A DNA stretch of 38,658 bases from Bacillota bacterium (GCA_023435925.1 JAEZLF010000285.1:1-38658), one strand, 5' to 3'. Numbered from the stretch's first letter, positions 23,765 through 32,234 are shown. Notes: generated by a model from the sequence alone, not told the origin. Program-made: numbers and translations.

Positions 23765-25180
23765 TCAAGTCTTTGGATGTTCCTTTATATATCTCTGATT
23801 ACGGCTGTTCGGCTTGTTGGGTATTGTCATCTTCAGCTTTCCAGAATCAAGCAATGGCCTTAAAATCGCTTTGCGAAAATGTTCCCTGTTAGCAATTCTG
23901 ATAAATTGCTGCATTTCATCCCTTGTTCTTGGTTCGTTACAAAAATCAAGCAATTTCTCGGTTCTTGCATCTTGCATAGTATCTTGCGTGGCGACTTGCG
24001 TGGTATCACCATGCAAGTAATAATTCATATTTTTCAAAATAACATGAAAAGCCGTTGACGTTGACTTAAATTTTGGTGCCAAGGCATCTGTGTAGCCGTA
24101 CAGGTTCGCCGTTTCTGTGAGTATTTTATTGAAGCCACTTCCACGCCGCTCGATGTAATCAAGGCGGTGGAATATCTCTGCTATTATCGGATTACGGCGC
24201 GTCGACGGAACGTGTTCAATATCACGCTCCTGTATCAGAGTACCGTCCGGCATACCTCCGGGGGAATATATCTCAAGCCGGTCATCGAACATATCCACAT
24301 GGACTTCACTTCCAATGACGTCGTAATCCCTGTGCATAAATGCATTCGCAAGCGCTTCAAAAACGGCTCTGTCTGCATAGTCCGGCTTGTCCACGCGATG
24401 GTCGGACATCTTTTTCCATCGCACCTTTGAATTCATTTTCACGAAATCGTGGCTTTTTTGAAGCTGCGAAATCAAATCGCCTTCAAACTCCTTGTCGTCA
24501 AGGGCATCATCGCTGCCGCTGCTCTTGTCAAGCCCGTTCCAGCGCGTGCAGAACACCCTTGCTTGCAGCAGGGGGCACTCGTCGGAAAACAACATCCCGG
24601 CGTTCGTCAACGTCCCGTCGGGTTTGCACAGCCCGAAGGAGATTAAGTCTTTCCTGGTGAGAATCTGCTTTGCAACTTTTTTGAAGGTGGCGTCAAATAC
24701 AGTAAACGTTAGGTCGTCCACCTTGTATTCTGTAGGAAGTGAATCAAATGTCAGGTTCTTGCCCTTCATCACCAGCTCCCGCAGACGGTTTGAAGGAGCG
24801 GGCTGGCTATCGCTACCGATGCGGACATAAGCGACAAGGTTGCCGTCAGCAGAATAGAAGTACGGTGTTTCGCTGCCAGCGCCGACATCAACAATCAAGA
24901 TATCTTTACCACCATCCGTCCGGACTGCTCGAAAATCAACCTTCGGCAAAGGCGTGATTTTTTCTTTAATCTGCTTACTGATAATATCAATAACAGTCTT
25001 GATGCTGGCAATGCCGACCACATTTTTGTCATCGTCCACGCCAAAGAAAATACTACCGCCAAGACCGTTGGCAAAAGCGCTGACAGTCTTCAACCAACTC
25101 TTAGGACGTTTCACTTCAAGTTCGGACTTGAATTCATATTCCGTGGCTTCCGCAATGATAAGTTGATTAAGCGTAGACAT
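23765..25180 (-). CDS. AlbA_2 (Schlafen-type) domain ATP-binding protein
   Basis: 471 residues. The N-terminal AlbA_2 domain, about 10-130, has EYEFKSEL and the signature FANGLGGSIFFGVDDD. Then comes a region typical of 'ATP-binding protein' members with a GHKL-like N box (AVFEALANAFMHRDYD, then LEIYSPGGMPDG). A C-terminal winged-helix-like part follows from about 415 on (RTEKLLDFCNEPRTRDEMQQFI). Such proteins are frequent in mobile and defence islands and may bind nucleic acid; the reaction is unknown. An AAAGGGGTG site 6 nt before the ATG supports the start. The preceding gene overlaps it by 70 bp. The stop lies 95 bp from the left attachment repeat, a place where integrases usually sit. 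Confidence 0.88.
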   Translation of the reverse strand: MSTLNQLIIAEATEYEFKSELEVKRPKSWLKTVSAFANGLGGSIFFGVDDDKNVVGIASIKTVIDIISKQIKEKITPLPKVDFRAVRTDGGKDILIVDVGAGSETPYFYSADGNLVAYVRIGSDSQPAPSNRLRELVMKGKNLTFDSLPTEYKVDDLTFTVFDATFKKVAKQILTRKDLISFGLCKPDGTLTNAGMLFSDECPLLQARVFCTRWNGLDKSSGSDDALDDKEFEGDLISQLQKSHDFVKMNSKVRWKKMSDHRVDKPDYADRAVFEALANAFMHRDYDVIGSEVHVDMFDDRLEIYSPGGMPDGTLIQERDIEHVPSTRRNPIIAEIFHRLDYIERRGSGFNKILTETANLYGYTDALAPKFKSTSTAFHVILKNMNYYLHGDTTQVATQDTMQDARTEKLLDFCNEPRTRDEMQQFIRIANREHFRKAILRPLLDSGKLKMTIPNKPNSRNQRYIKEHPKT

Positions 25181-25521
25181 TCATTACACCCCTTTATCCT
25201 ATCCTGACCATTTTCCTCCGAACCATACAAATCTCGATAAATACCGATATAATCAGCGTTTACCTGCGGGTTGATATCATAATAATAGCGACATAGGCGT
25301 TTGAACAGAACAAGCCCTTCATCGCACATCCCTGCATAATCGAGTAGAAAATCCAATAGCCGCCGGATTTGGTCGTCGTCTCTTTCTCGACCTTTGATCA
25401 AGACATCAACCTGATTGGTGAGCAGCGAGAGATTCTGCCTGACTAGAGGCTGTATAGATTCTATCATACCGCTGACTTCTTGAAATAAGTCATTCTCATT
25501 TTTTGATGAATCTTTACTCAT
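25111..25521 (-). CDS. Unknown 136-residue island protein preceding the AlbA_2 gene
   Basis: A helical, acidic protein with a regular pattern in the first 110 residues (MIESIQPLVRQNLSLLTNQV, then RRLLDFLLDYAGMCDEG, then RYYYDINPQVNADYIGIY). It has no membrane segment and no domain I recognise. GGAGG at 7 nt supports the ATG. Its last 70 nt overlap the start of the AlbA_2 gene in another frame, an unusually long overlap that argues for a coupled pair. The position, always before an ATP-binding AlbA_2 gene in this island, suggests a dedicated partner, but nothing in the sequence tells which function. Confidence 0.7.
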   Translation of the reverse strand: MSKDSSKNENDLFQEVSGMIESIQPLVRQNLSLLTNQVDVLIKGRERDDDQIRRLLDFLLDYAGMCDEGLVLFKRLCRYYYDINPQVNADYIGIYRDLYGSEENGQDRIKGCNECLRLINLSLRKPRNMNSSPNLK

Positions 25522-25664
25522 CTGCTTACCTCCACTACAATCGTAATTGTATAATATTGTAAATAACTCCGCAAGACATTAAAATCCTGCTTGTCCATTC
25601 AGATACTGGCTTACATTCTATTACCTTTGCAATAACGAGAGCATACATGTCCGCGCTTCCAAAT

Positions 25665-27527
25665 TTATAACACTTCTATCTCGTCCGCACTGAACCAGCC
25701 ATTGAAAATCGCAGTATTCTTAACAGTTTCTGAGTCATCCGTGTAAACAACAACTGCTAAACTCTTTCTCGCTCGGGTACATGTTACGTAAAAAAGCCTC
25801 GTCGTTCTTGTAATTCCCGTATCTTTACCTTCTTGCTCATTTTTAATGTCTGTTTGCGATTTCGGCTTTGCACCAAAAAGTTTTTCATAGCTAAATAAAA
25901 ACCCCTTAGCTTCAGCATCATCCATGACAACCATCACCCTCGGATACTCAAGACCCTTTATTCCCTGGTGTGTAGCAAATTTTGTGTTTCCAGTAACATA
26001 TGCTGAATATCGTTCGAGTTCATCAAAAGGAACAGATAACGCTTTTCGAAGAGCAACGATTTTTTTATTCTCATTACCTGATTCATCGGATAATATGTCA
26101 TCTATACGAGTATCATTAAGATTAAATAATTTTGTCCGTTTAATAGATTTCAGAACGTCAATACAAGTTGGAATTCTACCACTTCCCCACAGGGATAATA
26201 ATTCGTTGACTGCTTTTTCAACATCTTGCAATAAATCTATCTGATCATCAGTTTTTCCCTGAAAAACCTTTTTACCTAAAAGCGGAGAATACTGCCGAAG
26301 GATTTTTGCAACCTCAAAATCATTATTTTTTAGATATGCCTTCACAAGTGGAGAGACAACGTTGGATAAAAACGATAGTTCAGCTATTGACCCATCGCGT
26401 AATGAAGTATCGAAAAAATTAGATTCGTTTAGTGGCGAATAAAGATTAAAAAAGCCAAACCTGCGAGCAGCCATATGATGTTCAAGTATTAAACTTTTGT
26501 ACTCAGATGAATCGAGCCAGCTAATATCTTTTGATTTTTCTGCCATAATCTTAGCTGCTTGTAGTTCGACTTTTTCTTTATCAGATGAAGCTGCTGCGAT
26601 AAATAAACGCACCGTTCCCACCTCGGCATCAGACCGCTCTCTTTGTTGCTGTCCATCAATTGTTTTTCTGATCGCATTGGCCAATTGCACAATCCGCTTG
26701 GCGCTCCGATGATTCATAATTTTTTTTGGTCTACACCATTCGACTGGGACAAAATCTGCCAAATTATCTTTGCCATCCAAATAAATTCTCTGCATCATGT
26801 CACCAAACATTCCAATAATGAAACGATCTTTGTACTTCTCATAAACTACCCGCAAAGCTTCAACAAGCTCTTTTTTTGTATCTTGGCTCTCGTCAATTAA
26901 TAATATGGGATACTTACCAACCAAAATCTCCTGCATAGTATCTTCTGTCGCGATAAACTCACATCCCATTTCAATAACTTCGTTATGATTTAATGAGTCA
27001 TATCCAACATTCTCCCCATTTGGATTGTATGAGAACTTCTTTACAGTCTTAATTTTTTCAAGACGAATAGTCTTTCTTTCAATCTCTTCAGCTCTTTTAA
27101 TAGCAGCATCGCCACCGCGTCCTTTAGCTTGTTTTTCATTCAAGTCGGCAATATCTTTTTTAAGGGATTCAGCAACCCAAGTTTTAATATCTGCTTGATA
27201 ATATTTAATCAGTTCCCATAAGAAGCTATGGATAGTCGAAACCATAAAAATAGGCTTGTATTGAAGCCTTCTGGATATTTCATCGCAAGCGGCATTCGTG
27301 TAAGTTACAACGGCTACTTGTTTGGAATACGCAGAAAGCTCAGACCCTATCTCATTATCTAAAAAAGAAAGTGCACGAATTAAGCTTTTAGTCTTACCGG
27401 AGCCCGCCCCTGCAAACATAAAAAAGCTTGTTGGGTTATCTTTAGAAAAACACAGTTTTATCTCTTCATCGACATGATCATCTATTTGATCGTCTAATAT
27501 TGGCATAGTGTTTTTTTCTTCTATCAC
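25665..27527 (-). CDS. gajB: UvrD-like DNA helicase, Gabija GajB-like
   Basis: 620 residues with intact superfamily 1A helicase motifs: I/Walker A AGAGSGKT (39-46), Ia VVTYTNAACDEI, II LLIDESQD (209-216), III GMFGDMMQ, V THQGIKGLEYPRV and VI FYVTCTRARKSL. Start is a GTG at 27527, with GGAGG 8 nt upstream. That site lies within the end of the nuclease gene, whose stop is 3 nt before this start. In Gabija, the OLD-type nuclease GajA and this helicase form a complex that protects against phages. This protein is larger than the best-studied GajB (about 500 residues). Confidence 0.88.
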   Translation of the reverse strand: MIEEKNTMPILDDQIDDHVDEEIKLCFSKDNPTSFFMFAGAGSGKTKSLIRALSFLDNEIGSELSAYSKQVAVVTYTNAACDEISRRLQYKPIFMVSTIHSFLWELIKYYQADIKTWVAESLKKDIADLNEKQAKGRGGDAAIKRAEEIERKTIRLEKIKTVKKFSYNPNGENVGYDSLNHNEVIEMGCEFIATEDTMQEILVGKYPILLIDESQDTKKELVEALRVVYEKYKDRFIIGMFGDMMQRIYLDGKDNLADFVPVEWCRPKKIMNHRSAKRIVQLANAIRKTIDGQQQRERSDAEVGTVRLFIAAASSDKEKVELQAAKIMAEKSKDISWLDSSEYKSLILEHHMAARRFGFFNLYSPLNESNFFDTSLRDGSIAELSFLSNVVSPLVKAYLKNNDFEVAKILRQYSPLLGKKVFQGKTDDQIDLLQDVEKAVNELLSLWGSGRIPTCIDVLKSIKRTKLFNLNDTRIDDILSDESGNENKKIVALRKALSVPFDELERYSAYVTGNTKFATHQGIKGLEYPRVMVVMDDAEAKGFLFSYEKLFGAKPKSQTDIKNEQEGKDTGITRTTRLFYVTCTRARKSLAVVVYTDDSETVKNTAIFNGWFSADEIEVL

Positions 27528-27530
27528 ACT

Positions 27531-29750
27531 CTACACCTCCGGATTAAGAAGATCTTTAAGCCAATCCAGTCCCTCCGCAATGTAAGAGGGAATGGTAAGT
27601 TTTGCAGGATCAATATTGTAAATTAAATCCAAAGCAAATTCAGCTTTTTGGTCAGACTTTCCTTCTCTAAGAGCTTTGTATACTCCTTTATGTAAATCCT
27701 CAAATGTTTTTGCTTTCCCGATTGAGGCGTTGACTTCTTTTACAAGATTCCCAGCGTCGTCGTCTTTAAAACTGAGATTCTTAAACAATTCGTAGTTTGT
27801 GTAAACTAGGCAATCTTCGAACGTGCCTGATAATGCTTCAGTCTCTGTTCCGTTATATAAAATCTTAACGGGCATCTGGTATGCAATGCGAATAAAATAC
27901 TCGTAGGTCGTATCTTTTTTTATAATCTTTTGCTCTGGCGGTAAATCGAGAAGTTTATCCAAATCCTTTTCTTTAATTAACCAATTAGTAATTGCATAAT
28001 TACCACTTATTAATCCTTTACTTCTCTCGGGGCGAGCGGTTTTATGATAACCTTCTTTTTCTACAGAATCCAAATCTGAAATAATAAGCGTAGGTATACA
28101 TAATCGATCTATTAAAGGACTTAGGCGATGTGAGTGTCGGCCATTGATGCTTAGTATCGAAATATACCGCTGGTGCAGCTCAGGATATTTATTTCTTATA
28201 AAATGAGGCATCAACATACTCTCAGCAGATCCTTCAACCAATACGGCCGCGTCCGCAAAAAACAGATCACAATGTGTTGTTTGTAAATATCGGGTAACGA
28301 ACTTAACCGTATCATTATTCACCCCGAATACATCAGATAGATTAATAACTTTTGCAGTTGCAATACCACAATCAGCACATTCTGGTAACCGTTTAAAGTA
28401 TCGTAAATCTGAAAAATCGGCCTCACGTGAAACATGACTGGAATGTGTACTGATAACTAGCTGAGTTGAAAATCCAGGATTTTTCTCTAAAAATCCATGT
28501 TTACGTAATACGGAGTAAGCTTTGCGTATAAAAACCTGTTGTACTTGCACATGCAGATGAGCCTCAGGTTCCTCAACTAGAACCAAATGCAATGGCTCGA
28601 TTGCATCAGTGTCTGCTCCTTGTTGTTTTTTAGCTTTTCCTTCTCTCATCCAGCCATCACGAAAACTCATAAGGTCAAAAACCATAGAAATAAGATTTTG
28701 ATATCCTAAACCATTATATTTTTCTGGCAATTTAAGGTTATCATCGTTCCGGCTAAGAGCATATTGCACAGCAGATTCATGCTTTAATGTTTCGCTGGTA
28801 CTAACCTTTGTTGTAATAGTAATTCTAGGATCGGTTACACCTGGATAACCTAGTTCTTCTAATTCTTTGATTGCAGGTTTAAACTTTTCAGTTAACCTAA
28901 CATCAAAAGCAGCCCTAGCTTTTTCTGTAACTTCAAGTATCTCAATATCCTTTGGGGTCGGCAGCTTTTCAGGATCCAAATGTTTGTCATAATAACTACG
29001 CATTTGGGTCGACAGCTGTTTCCTGGATTTTTCTCCAGCGTCATTAGCGTCTGGGTCTGCGAAGCCACGTTGCGCATCAATTACATCTATTTTGATTATT
29101 CCTTTTAAGGGGTTATCTGTAAAACACTCCATTTCAAATGGCGTCGTCTGAAGTGGTTCAGACCCCGTTATATTTGGGTCAAGAACATATGATTTAATAG
29201 AAAAAGATGTATTCAGTTTCTCTTCAAGAAAATCACATAAGTTCTTTGGAAACAACTTCACAGGAGATGTAACTTCACTAGCTTCACTAGCTCTGCTATC
29301 TTCAGCAGTACGTGCAGCAAAAAATGCATTCCTATACTCACTAAATAATTTTGAAATATCTTTTGGTTGAAAAACTAGTCTAATCCCAAGTTTTCCGCTT
29401 CGCCATTTTAATGTCGGGATGATATTAGCAATATAGTGAATTTCATTACTCTTAACATCCAACCAAACATCCATCATTGGTAAAAATGTTTCCCATTTTA
29501 CCAAATCAAAAGGTTCTTTACATTCTTTGTGAGACCATTCATCCCCTATTGTGTTGATTTTTGCACGATTTGATATCGTAAGGTCATTAAACACAAAGCT
29601 CCTACCCGAAAGGAACTTTGCAAGAGCATCCATAGCTGAAGTCTTGCCGCTATTATTTGCTCCGACAAACAAGGTTGTTTTTTTACTAAAATCAATAAGG
29701 CATCGATGAAGTTTGCGGAAATTTTGAATATAAACTGAAGATATATTCAC
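27531..29750 (-). CDS. gajA: OLD-family ATPase/TOPRIM nuclease, Gabija GajA-like (class 2)
   Basis: 739 residues. The ABC-type ATPase half has Walker A GANNSGKT (30-37), a signature-like stretch NGLGYQNLISM (346-356), Walker B LVLVEEPEAHLH (389-400) and an H-loop STHSSH (435-440). The TOPRIM half has LVEGSAE (504-510) and the acidic DLD (559-561), so nuclease residues look intact. A long insertion between Walker A and the signature makes it larger than the studied GajA (about 580). A class 2 OLD protein followed by a UvrD-like helicase is the defining Gabija architecture. Start is a GTG at 29750 after AAGGGGG. An extended -10 (TGATATAAT, 29799-29791) lies 40 bp upstream. Confidence 0.87.
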   Translation of the reverse strand: MNISSVYIQNFRKLHRCLIDFSKKTTLFVGANNSGKTSAMDALAKFLSGRSFVFNDLTISNRAKINTIGDEWSHKECKEPFDLVKWETFLPMMDVWLDVKSNEIHYIANIIPTLKWRSGKLGIRLVFQPKDISKLFSEYRNAFFAARTAEDSRASEASEVTSPVKLFPKNLCDFLEEKLNTSFSIKSYVLDPNITGSEPLQTTPFEMECFTDNPLKGIIKIDVIDAQRGFADPDANDAGEKSRKQLSTQMRSYYDKHLDPEKLPTPKDIEILEVTEKARAAFDVRLTEKFKPAIKELEELGYPGVTDPRITITTKVSTSETLKHESAVQYALSRNDDNLKLPEKYNGLGYQNLISMVFDLMSFRDGWMREGKAKKQQGADTDAIEPLHLVLVEEPEAHLHVQVQQVFIRKAYSVLRKHGFLEKNPGFSTQLVISTHSSHVSREADFSDLRYFKRLPECADCGIATAKVINLSDVFGVNNDTVKFVTRYLQTTHCDLFFADAAVLVEGSAESMLMPHFIRNKYPELHQRYISILSINGRHSHRLSPLIDRLCIPTLIISDLDSVEKEGYHKTARPERSKGLISGNYAITNWLIKEKDLDKLLDLPPEQKIIKKDTTYEYFIRIAYQMPVKILYNGTETEALSGTFEDCLVYTNYELFKNLSFKDDDAGNLVKEVNASIGKAKTFEDLHKGVYKALREGKSDQKAEFALDLIYNIDPAKLTIPSYIAEGLDWLKDLLNPEV

Positions 29751-30325
29751 ATTTATCCCCCTTAAAATTCACTATTGATCTTTTTTTGTAATTATATCAT
29801 AATTAGACAATAAATGCTTATGTAAAACTTTGATAATTCTAGAAAGTACAGTGCGACATAACAATTAGAAAGCGCATATTGGGAATTTTCCGATCTTTTA
29901 TTCAGATTACAATGATATTTGGGGAGCCGCCTCGATTGAAAAGATTGAAATGTCATGATGAATCGATAGACGTTTCGCTTGATCTTGATAATCCGCATAT
30001 ACCCGTAAATAGGCTATTTTTTCGGATTTAAGGAGCATGCCTCCTACTGCTATTGCAGTAGTCTTTAATAATTTACCAATGACACAAGCCCGCCCTATAT
30101 CTATTATGATTGTTAATCTGAATAAAAACTAAAAAAGATTCATTTGATTCACGATATAACTGGGTGGGTGCGTCCGGGTGCATTCAGGTGCATCCGATAA
30201 TTGCAAAACATCATGTCAGGCCATCTTGACCTGCTCTTTGTTTCAATTTTCTCAGCAGGACAAACTAAAAACCCTTGAACCAAGGGGTTTTCTGTCCTCT
30301 GAGATTGTATCAAAGGTGACGTCTT
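29751..30325. other. Gene-free island end with coding debris
   Basis: About 575 bp without an intact gene. It holds the probable promoter of the nuclease gene near 29791-29799. A 39-codon plus-strand frame (29912-30031) and an overlapping frame ending near 29957 read like tails of lost genes. There is a perfect 7-bp hairpin CTACTGC/GCAGTAG (30044-30061) and a few GGGTGC-GTCC-like short repeats at 30160-30195. It is the most likely former site of lost mobility functions, but I cannot identify the fragments. Confidence 0.5.
30264..30291 (-). terminator. Island-borne terminator for tRNA-Leu
   Basis: On the minus strand AAAACCCCTTG pairs with CAAGGGTTTTT (one bulged C), ending in T-rich DNA. It lies about 40 bp after the tRNA 3' end but inside the island, so it replaces the original terminator left at 23568-23600. 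Confidence 0.7.
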
Positions 30326-30382
30326 AATTTTGGTGCGGATGACAGGACTTGAACCTGCACGCTCGTCGCAATAGATCCTAAA
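30326..30382 (-). repeat. Right attachment repeat within the intact tRNA-Leu
   Basis: 57 bp identical to 23614-23670. It contains the 3' half of the functional tRNA plus five bases downstream, as expected for the restored side of the integration. Confidence 0.93.
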
Positions 30383-30413
30383 TCTATCGTGTCTGCCATT
30401 CCACCACATCCGC
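30331..30413 (-). tRNA. tRNA-Leu (anticodon UAG)
   Basis: 83 nt with encoded CCA. The acceptor stem GCGGATG pairs with CATCCGC, and the discriminator is A. The anticodon loop TTTAGGA gives anticodon UAG, reading CUA. The T loop GTTCAAGTC is normal and the long variable arm is typical of leucine tRNAs. It is the integration target of the neighbouring island and remains intact. Confidence 0.95.
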
Positions 30414-30427
30414 ATATCACAAAGACA

Positions 30428-30456
30428 ATTATAAAGCCGGCCATGGTGTTTGTCAA
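30428..30456 (-). promoter_or_regulatory. Promoter of tRNA-Leu
   Basis: Consensus on the minus strand: TTGACA (30456-30451), 17 bp, TATAAT (30433-30428), about 15 bp from the tRNA 5' end. Confidence 0.92.
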
Positions 30457-30652
30457 GCCGCTGTTATCGCACTTAATCAGCCTGATTGGCACTTAGTCAG
30501 CTGTTAACAACGATACTGATTAGCTGTCTATCGATGATATTTATAAGCCAGCCCGCCGGTATTTTTCTGCTGCTGAACCGCGGCTTATCAAGCTGGCCGC
30601 CGGTACTTACCAGCTCCTGTCACCGCGCCGTAAGATGGATTATCGTTCAAGC

Positions 30653-31021
30653 CTATCCATGCTTTACATGCTCCATACCCTGGCTGAAAAGCTGCAATAT
30701 ATGTTCATCATCCAGAGAATAAAACACAGACTTGCCTTCCTTTCTGAATTTTACCAGCCTCATATTCCTCATGAGCCGCAGCTGGTGCGAAACAGCTGAC
30801 TGTGTCATTCCGATGGATTCTGCTATGTCACATACACACAGGTCACAGCAGGAAAGGGCAAAGATGATTTTGATCCTCGTCTGATCGCCCAGCACTTTAA
30901 ATAATTCGGAAAGTCTGAGGGCGTGCTGGTCACCAATCATACACTCCCTTACTCTTTGTATGCTCTCCGGGTTTATTTTAAACTCCTCGCAACTGCCGCG
31001 CGTATCATCCTTCATTTTCAT
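30653..31021 (-). CDS. ArsR/SmtB-family metal-sensing repressor
   Basis: About 122 residues from the ATG at 31021 (the start is uncertain: GGAGAG lies 13 nt upstream, and longer in-frame starts exist). The winged helix shows LFKVLGDQTRIKIIFAL and the recognition helix MTQSAVSHQLRLMRNM. The C-terminal helix has Asp-x-His-x10-His-x2-His (D105, H107, H118, H121), exactly the zinc-binding alpha-5 spacing of CzrA/SmtB. The N-terminal side of the DNA-binding domain has CCDLCVC, like the cadmium site of CadC. Two kinds of metal site may therefore be present. No exporter gene is next to it, so its targets are elsewhere or only itself. Confidence 0.9.
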   Translation of the reverse strand: MKMKDDTRGSCEEFKINPESIQRVRECMIGDQHALRLSELFKVLGDQTRIKIIFALSCCDLCVCDIAESIGMTQSAVSHQLRLMRNMRLVKFRKEGKSVFYSLDDEHILQLFSQGMEHVKHG

Positions 31022-31114
31022 CGGTACACTCACTCTCCACCTGTGCACCCTTAGCAATAACCTCAACCTGCAGGATGCACTTCAAATTTTTCATGCGTTA
31101 TTCACTGGCTTCAT

Positions 31115-31144
31115 TATATATTTTATTATTTATAGTAGTCAAAT
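31115..31144 (-). promoter_or_regulatory. Promoter of the ArsR-family gene
   Basis: Minus strand TTGACT (31144-31139), 18 bp, TATAAT (31120-31115). The spacer is almost pure A/T. I see no clear 12-2-12 ArsR operator. Confidence 0.6.
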
Positions 31145-31204
31145 TTTTAAGTAACAGCAAAAAACGAGAGAAAATAGAATACTGAGTTGGGTTAAAAATT
31201 ACAC

Positions 31205-31233
31205 TTGCTACAACTACAGGCAATTGTTATATT
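31205..31233 (+). promoter_or_regulatory. Promoter of the metallophosphoesterase gene
   Basis: TTGCTA (31205-31210), 17 bp, TATATT (31228-31233). The leader is about 63 nt with a GGGAG ribosome site. Confidence 0.6.
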
Positions 31234-31302
31234 AAGTATAAGCATGAATACATGCAGGACAAAGTATGCTGAAGTTATACAAAGATACCGGGAGATAAGT
31301 AA

Positions 31303-32106
31303 ATGCTTTTTATATACATAATACTTTTATTGATTATTGTTCTGGCTGCATATATGTGCCTCGAAACCAGATGGCTAAAGATCGAAAAACACGATTTCTC
31401 TCGTGATGGAAGCGGTCTGAAAATTATACATCTTACCGACTTACATGTTTATATGACAGGAATATCCGCAAGTAGAATACGCAAGATTGTAAAGCAGGAA
31501 AAACCCGATATCATACTGATTTCGGGTGATTATGTCAATGAACCAATTCATGCAACACAGTTTCTTGATTACCTGCAGACCTTCTGTAAAGGTTTTCGGA
31601 CAATCATTTGTCTTGGCAATCATGATTATCGAGCATTCTCAGGTAGCCGGCCAGGTCTTGAGAATTTCGTAAACGAAATAGAAGCGCTTCGTGTGGAGGT
31701 GCTGCGAAACAAAACGGTTGTCATAGAAAAGCAAGGCAGGAAGTATAATATTATCGGAATCGATGATCTCAGAGCAGGTCGTCCTGATATTGAAAAAGCA
31801 CTAATTGGCTGCGTTCAGGGCGCTCCAAAAATAGCGCTGACCCACAATCCCGATTTGGCACTTCATATCCCGGGGAAGATTGTTGACTACATGTTCTGCG
31901 GCCATTTCCATGGCGGACAAATCTGGATGCCCTTCAATCTGGAATTCTTTCTGCTCCGGAAGGATCAGCTTTGCAGAATGGGGATCCGAAGAGGCTATCA
32001 TCGGATTAATGATATAAAAGTATACATTAACAGAGGCCTTGGCAATGTTGTCGTACCAATGCGCTTCCTGTCGCGGCCGGAGATATTGATTTGCACAATA
32101 CCTTAA
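31303..32106 (+). CDS. Membrane-anchored metallophosphoesterase
   Basis: 267 residues. A hydrophobic N-terminal helix (residues 2-18) probably anchors it. The calcineurin-like metal ligands are all present in order: D46 and H48 (LTDLHVY), D76 (SGDYVN), N106-H107 (GNHDY), a His in LTHNPD and the closing CGHFHGGQ. It resembles the YaeI/YkuE group, members of which act on phospholipid or lipid A-type headgroups or are linked to the cell wall; the substrate is not readable. GGGAG 8 nt before the ATG supports the start. It is transcribed alone, convergent with pgi across a shared terminator. Confidence 0.92.
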   Translation: MLFIYIILLLIIVLAAYMCLETRWLKIEKHDFSRDGSGLKIIHLTDLHVYMTGISASRIRKIVKQEKPDIILISGDYVNEPIHATQFLDYLQTFCKGFRTIICLGNHDYRAFSGSRPGLENFVNEIEALRVEVLRNKTVVIEKQGRKYNIIGIDDLRAGRPDIEKALIGCVQGAPKIALTHNPDLALHIPGKIVDYMFCGHFHGGQIWMPFNLEFFLLRKDQLCRMGIRRGYHRINDIKVYINRGLGNVVVPMRFLSRPEILICTIP

Positions 32107-32170
32107 GCTGTATCATGCAATGGTGTATTGGCCGCTTGAAGAAACTGCCGGTCAGCTGTTGTCCTCAACG

Positions 32171-32205
32171 AAAAGCGCCTGTTCCGTGATGGTCAGGCGC
32201 AATTT
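32171..32205. terminator. Bidirectional terminator between metallophosphoesterase and pgi
   Basis: Stem GCGCCTG (32175-32181) / CAGGCGC (32194-32200) with a 12-nt loop. A TTTT run follows on the minus side (for pgi), while the plus side is only A/T-rich. Confidence 0.7.
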
Positions 32206-32234
32206 ATGTGAGTATTGCTTTGTATCAGTCTTAA

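Larger units (their letters stand above)
23614..30382. mobile_element. Integrase-less genomic island inserted in tRNA-Leu, carrying defence genes
   Basis: The 6.8-kb segment is bounded by the perfect 57-bp repeats. It contains four minus-strand genes: an OLD-family nuclease and UvrD-like helicase (Gabija-like), an unknown small protein and an AlbA_2 ATP-binding protein. It also has about 570 bp of relic DNA and a terminator next to the intact tRNA. No tyrosine or serine recombinase, excisionase or relaxase is visible. The element either lost its integrase or is moved in trans. Confidence 0.85.

Noticed and set aside
23765..25180. Island gene next to the left repeat as an integrase
   Set aside because: It lacks the Arg-His-Arg-Tyr or serine recombinase motifs and instead shows AlbA_2 and GHKL-like features.
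30005..30062. Hairpins and a short T run as a terminator for the plus-strand debris
   Set aside because: The T tract is weak and no intact gene precedes it, so I did not list it as a separate terminator.
30149..30415. Minus-strand open frames covering the tRNA-Leu region
   Set aside because: They read through the tRNA gene and its attachment repeat; the tRNA explains the conservation.
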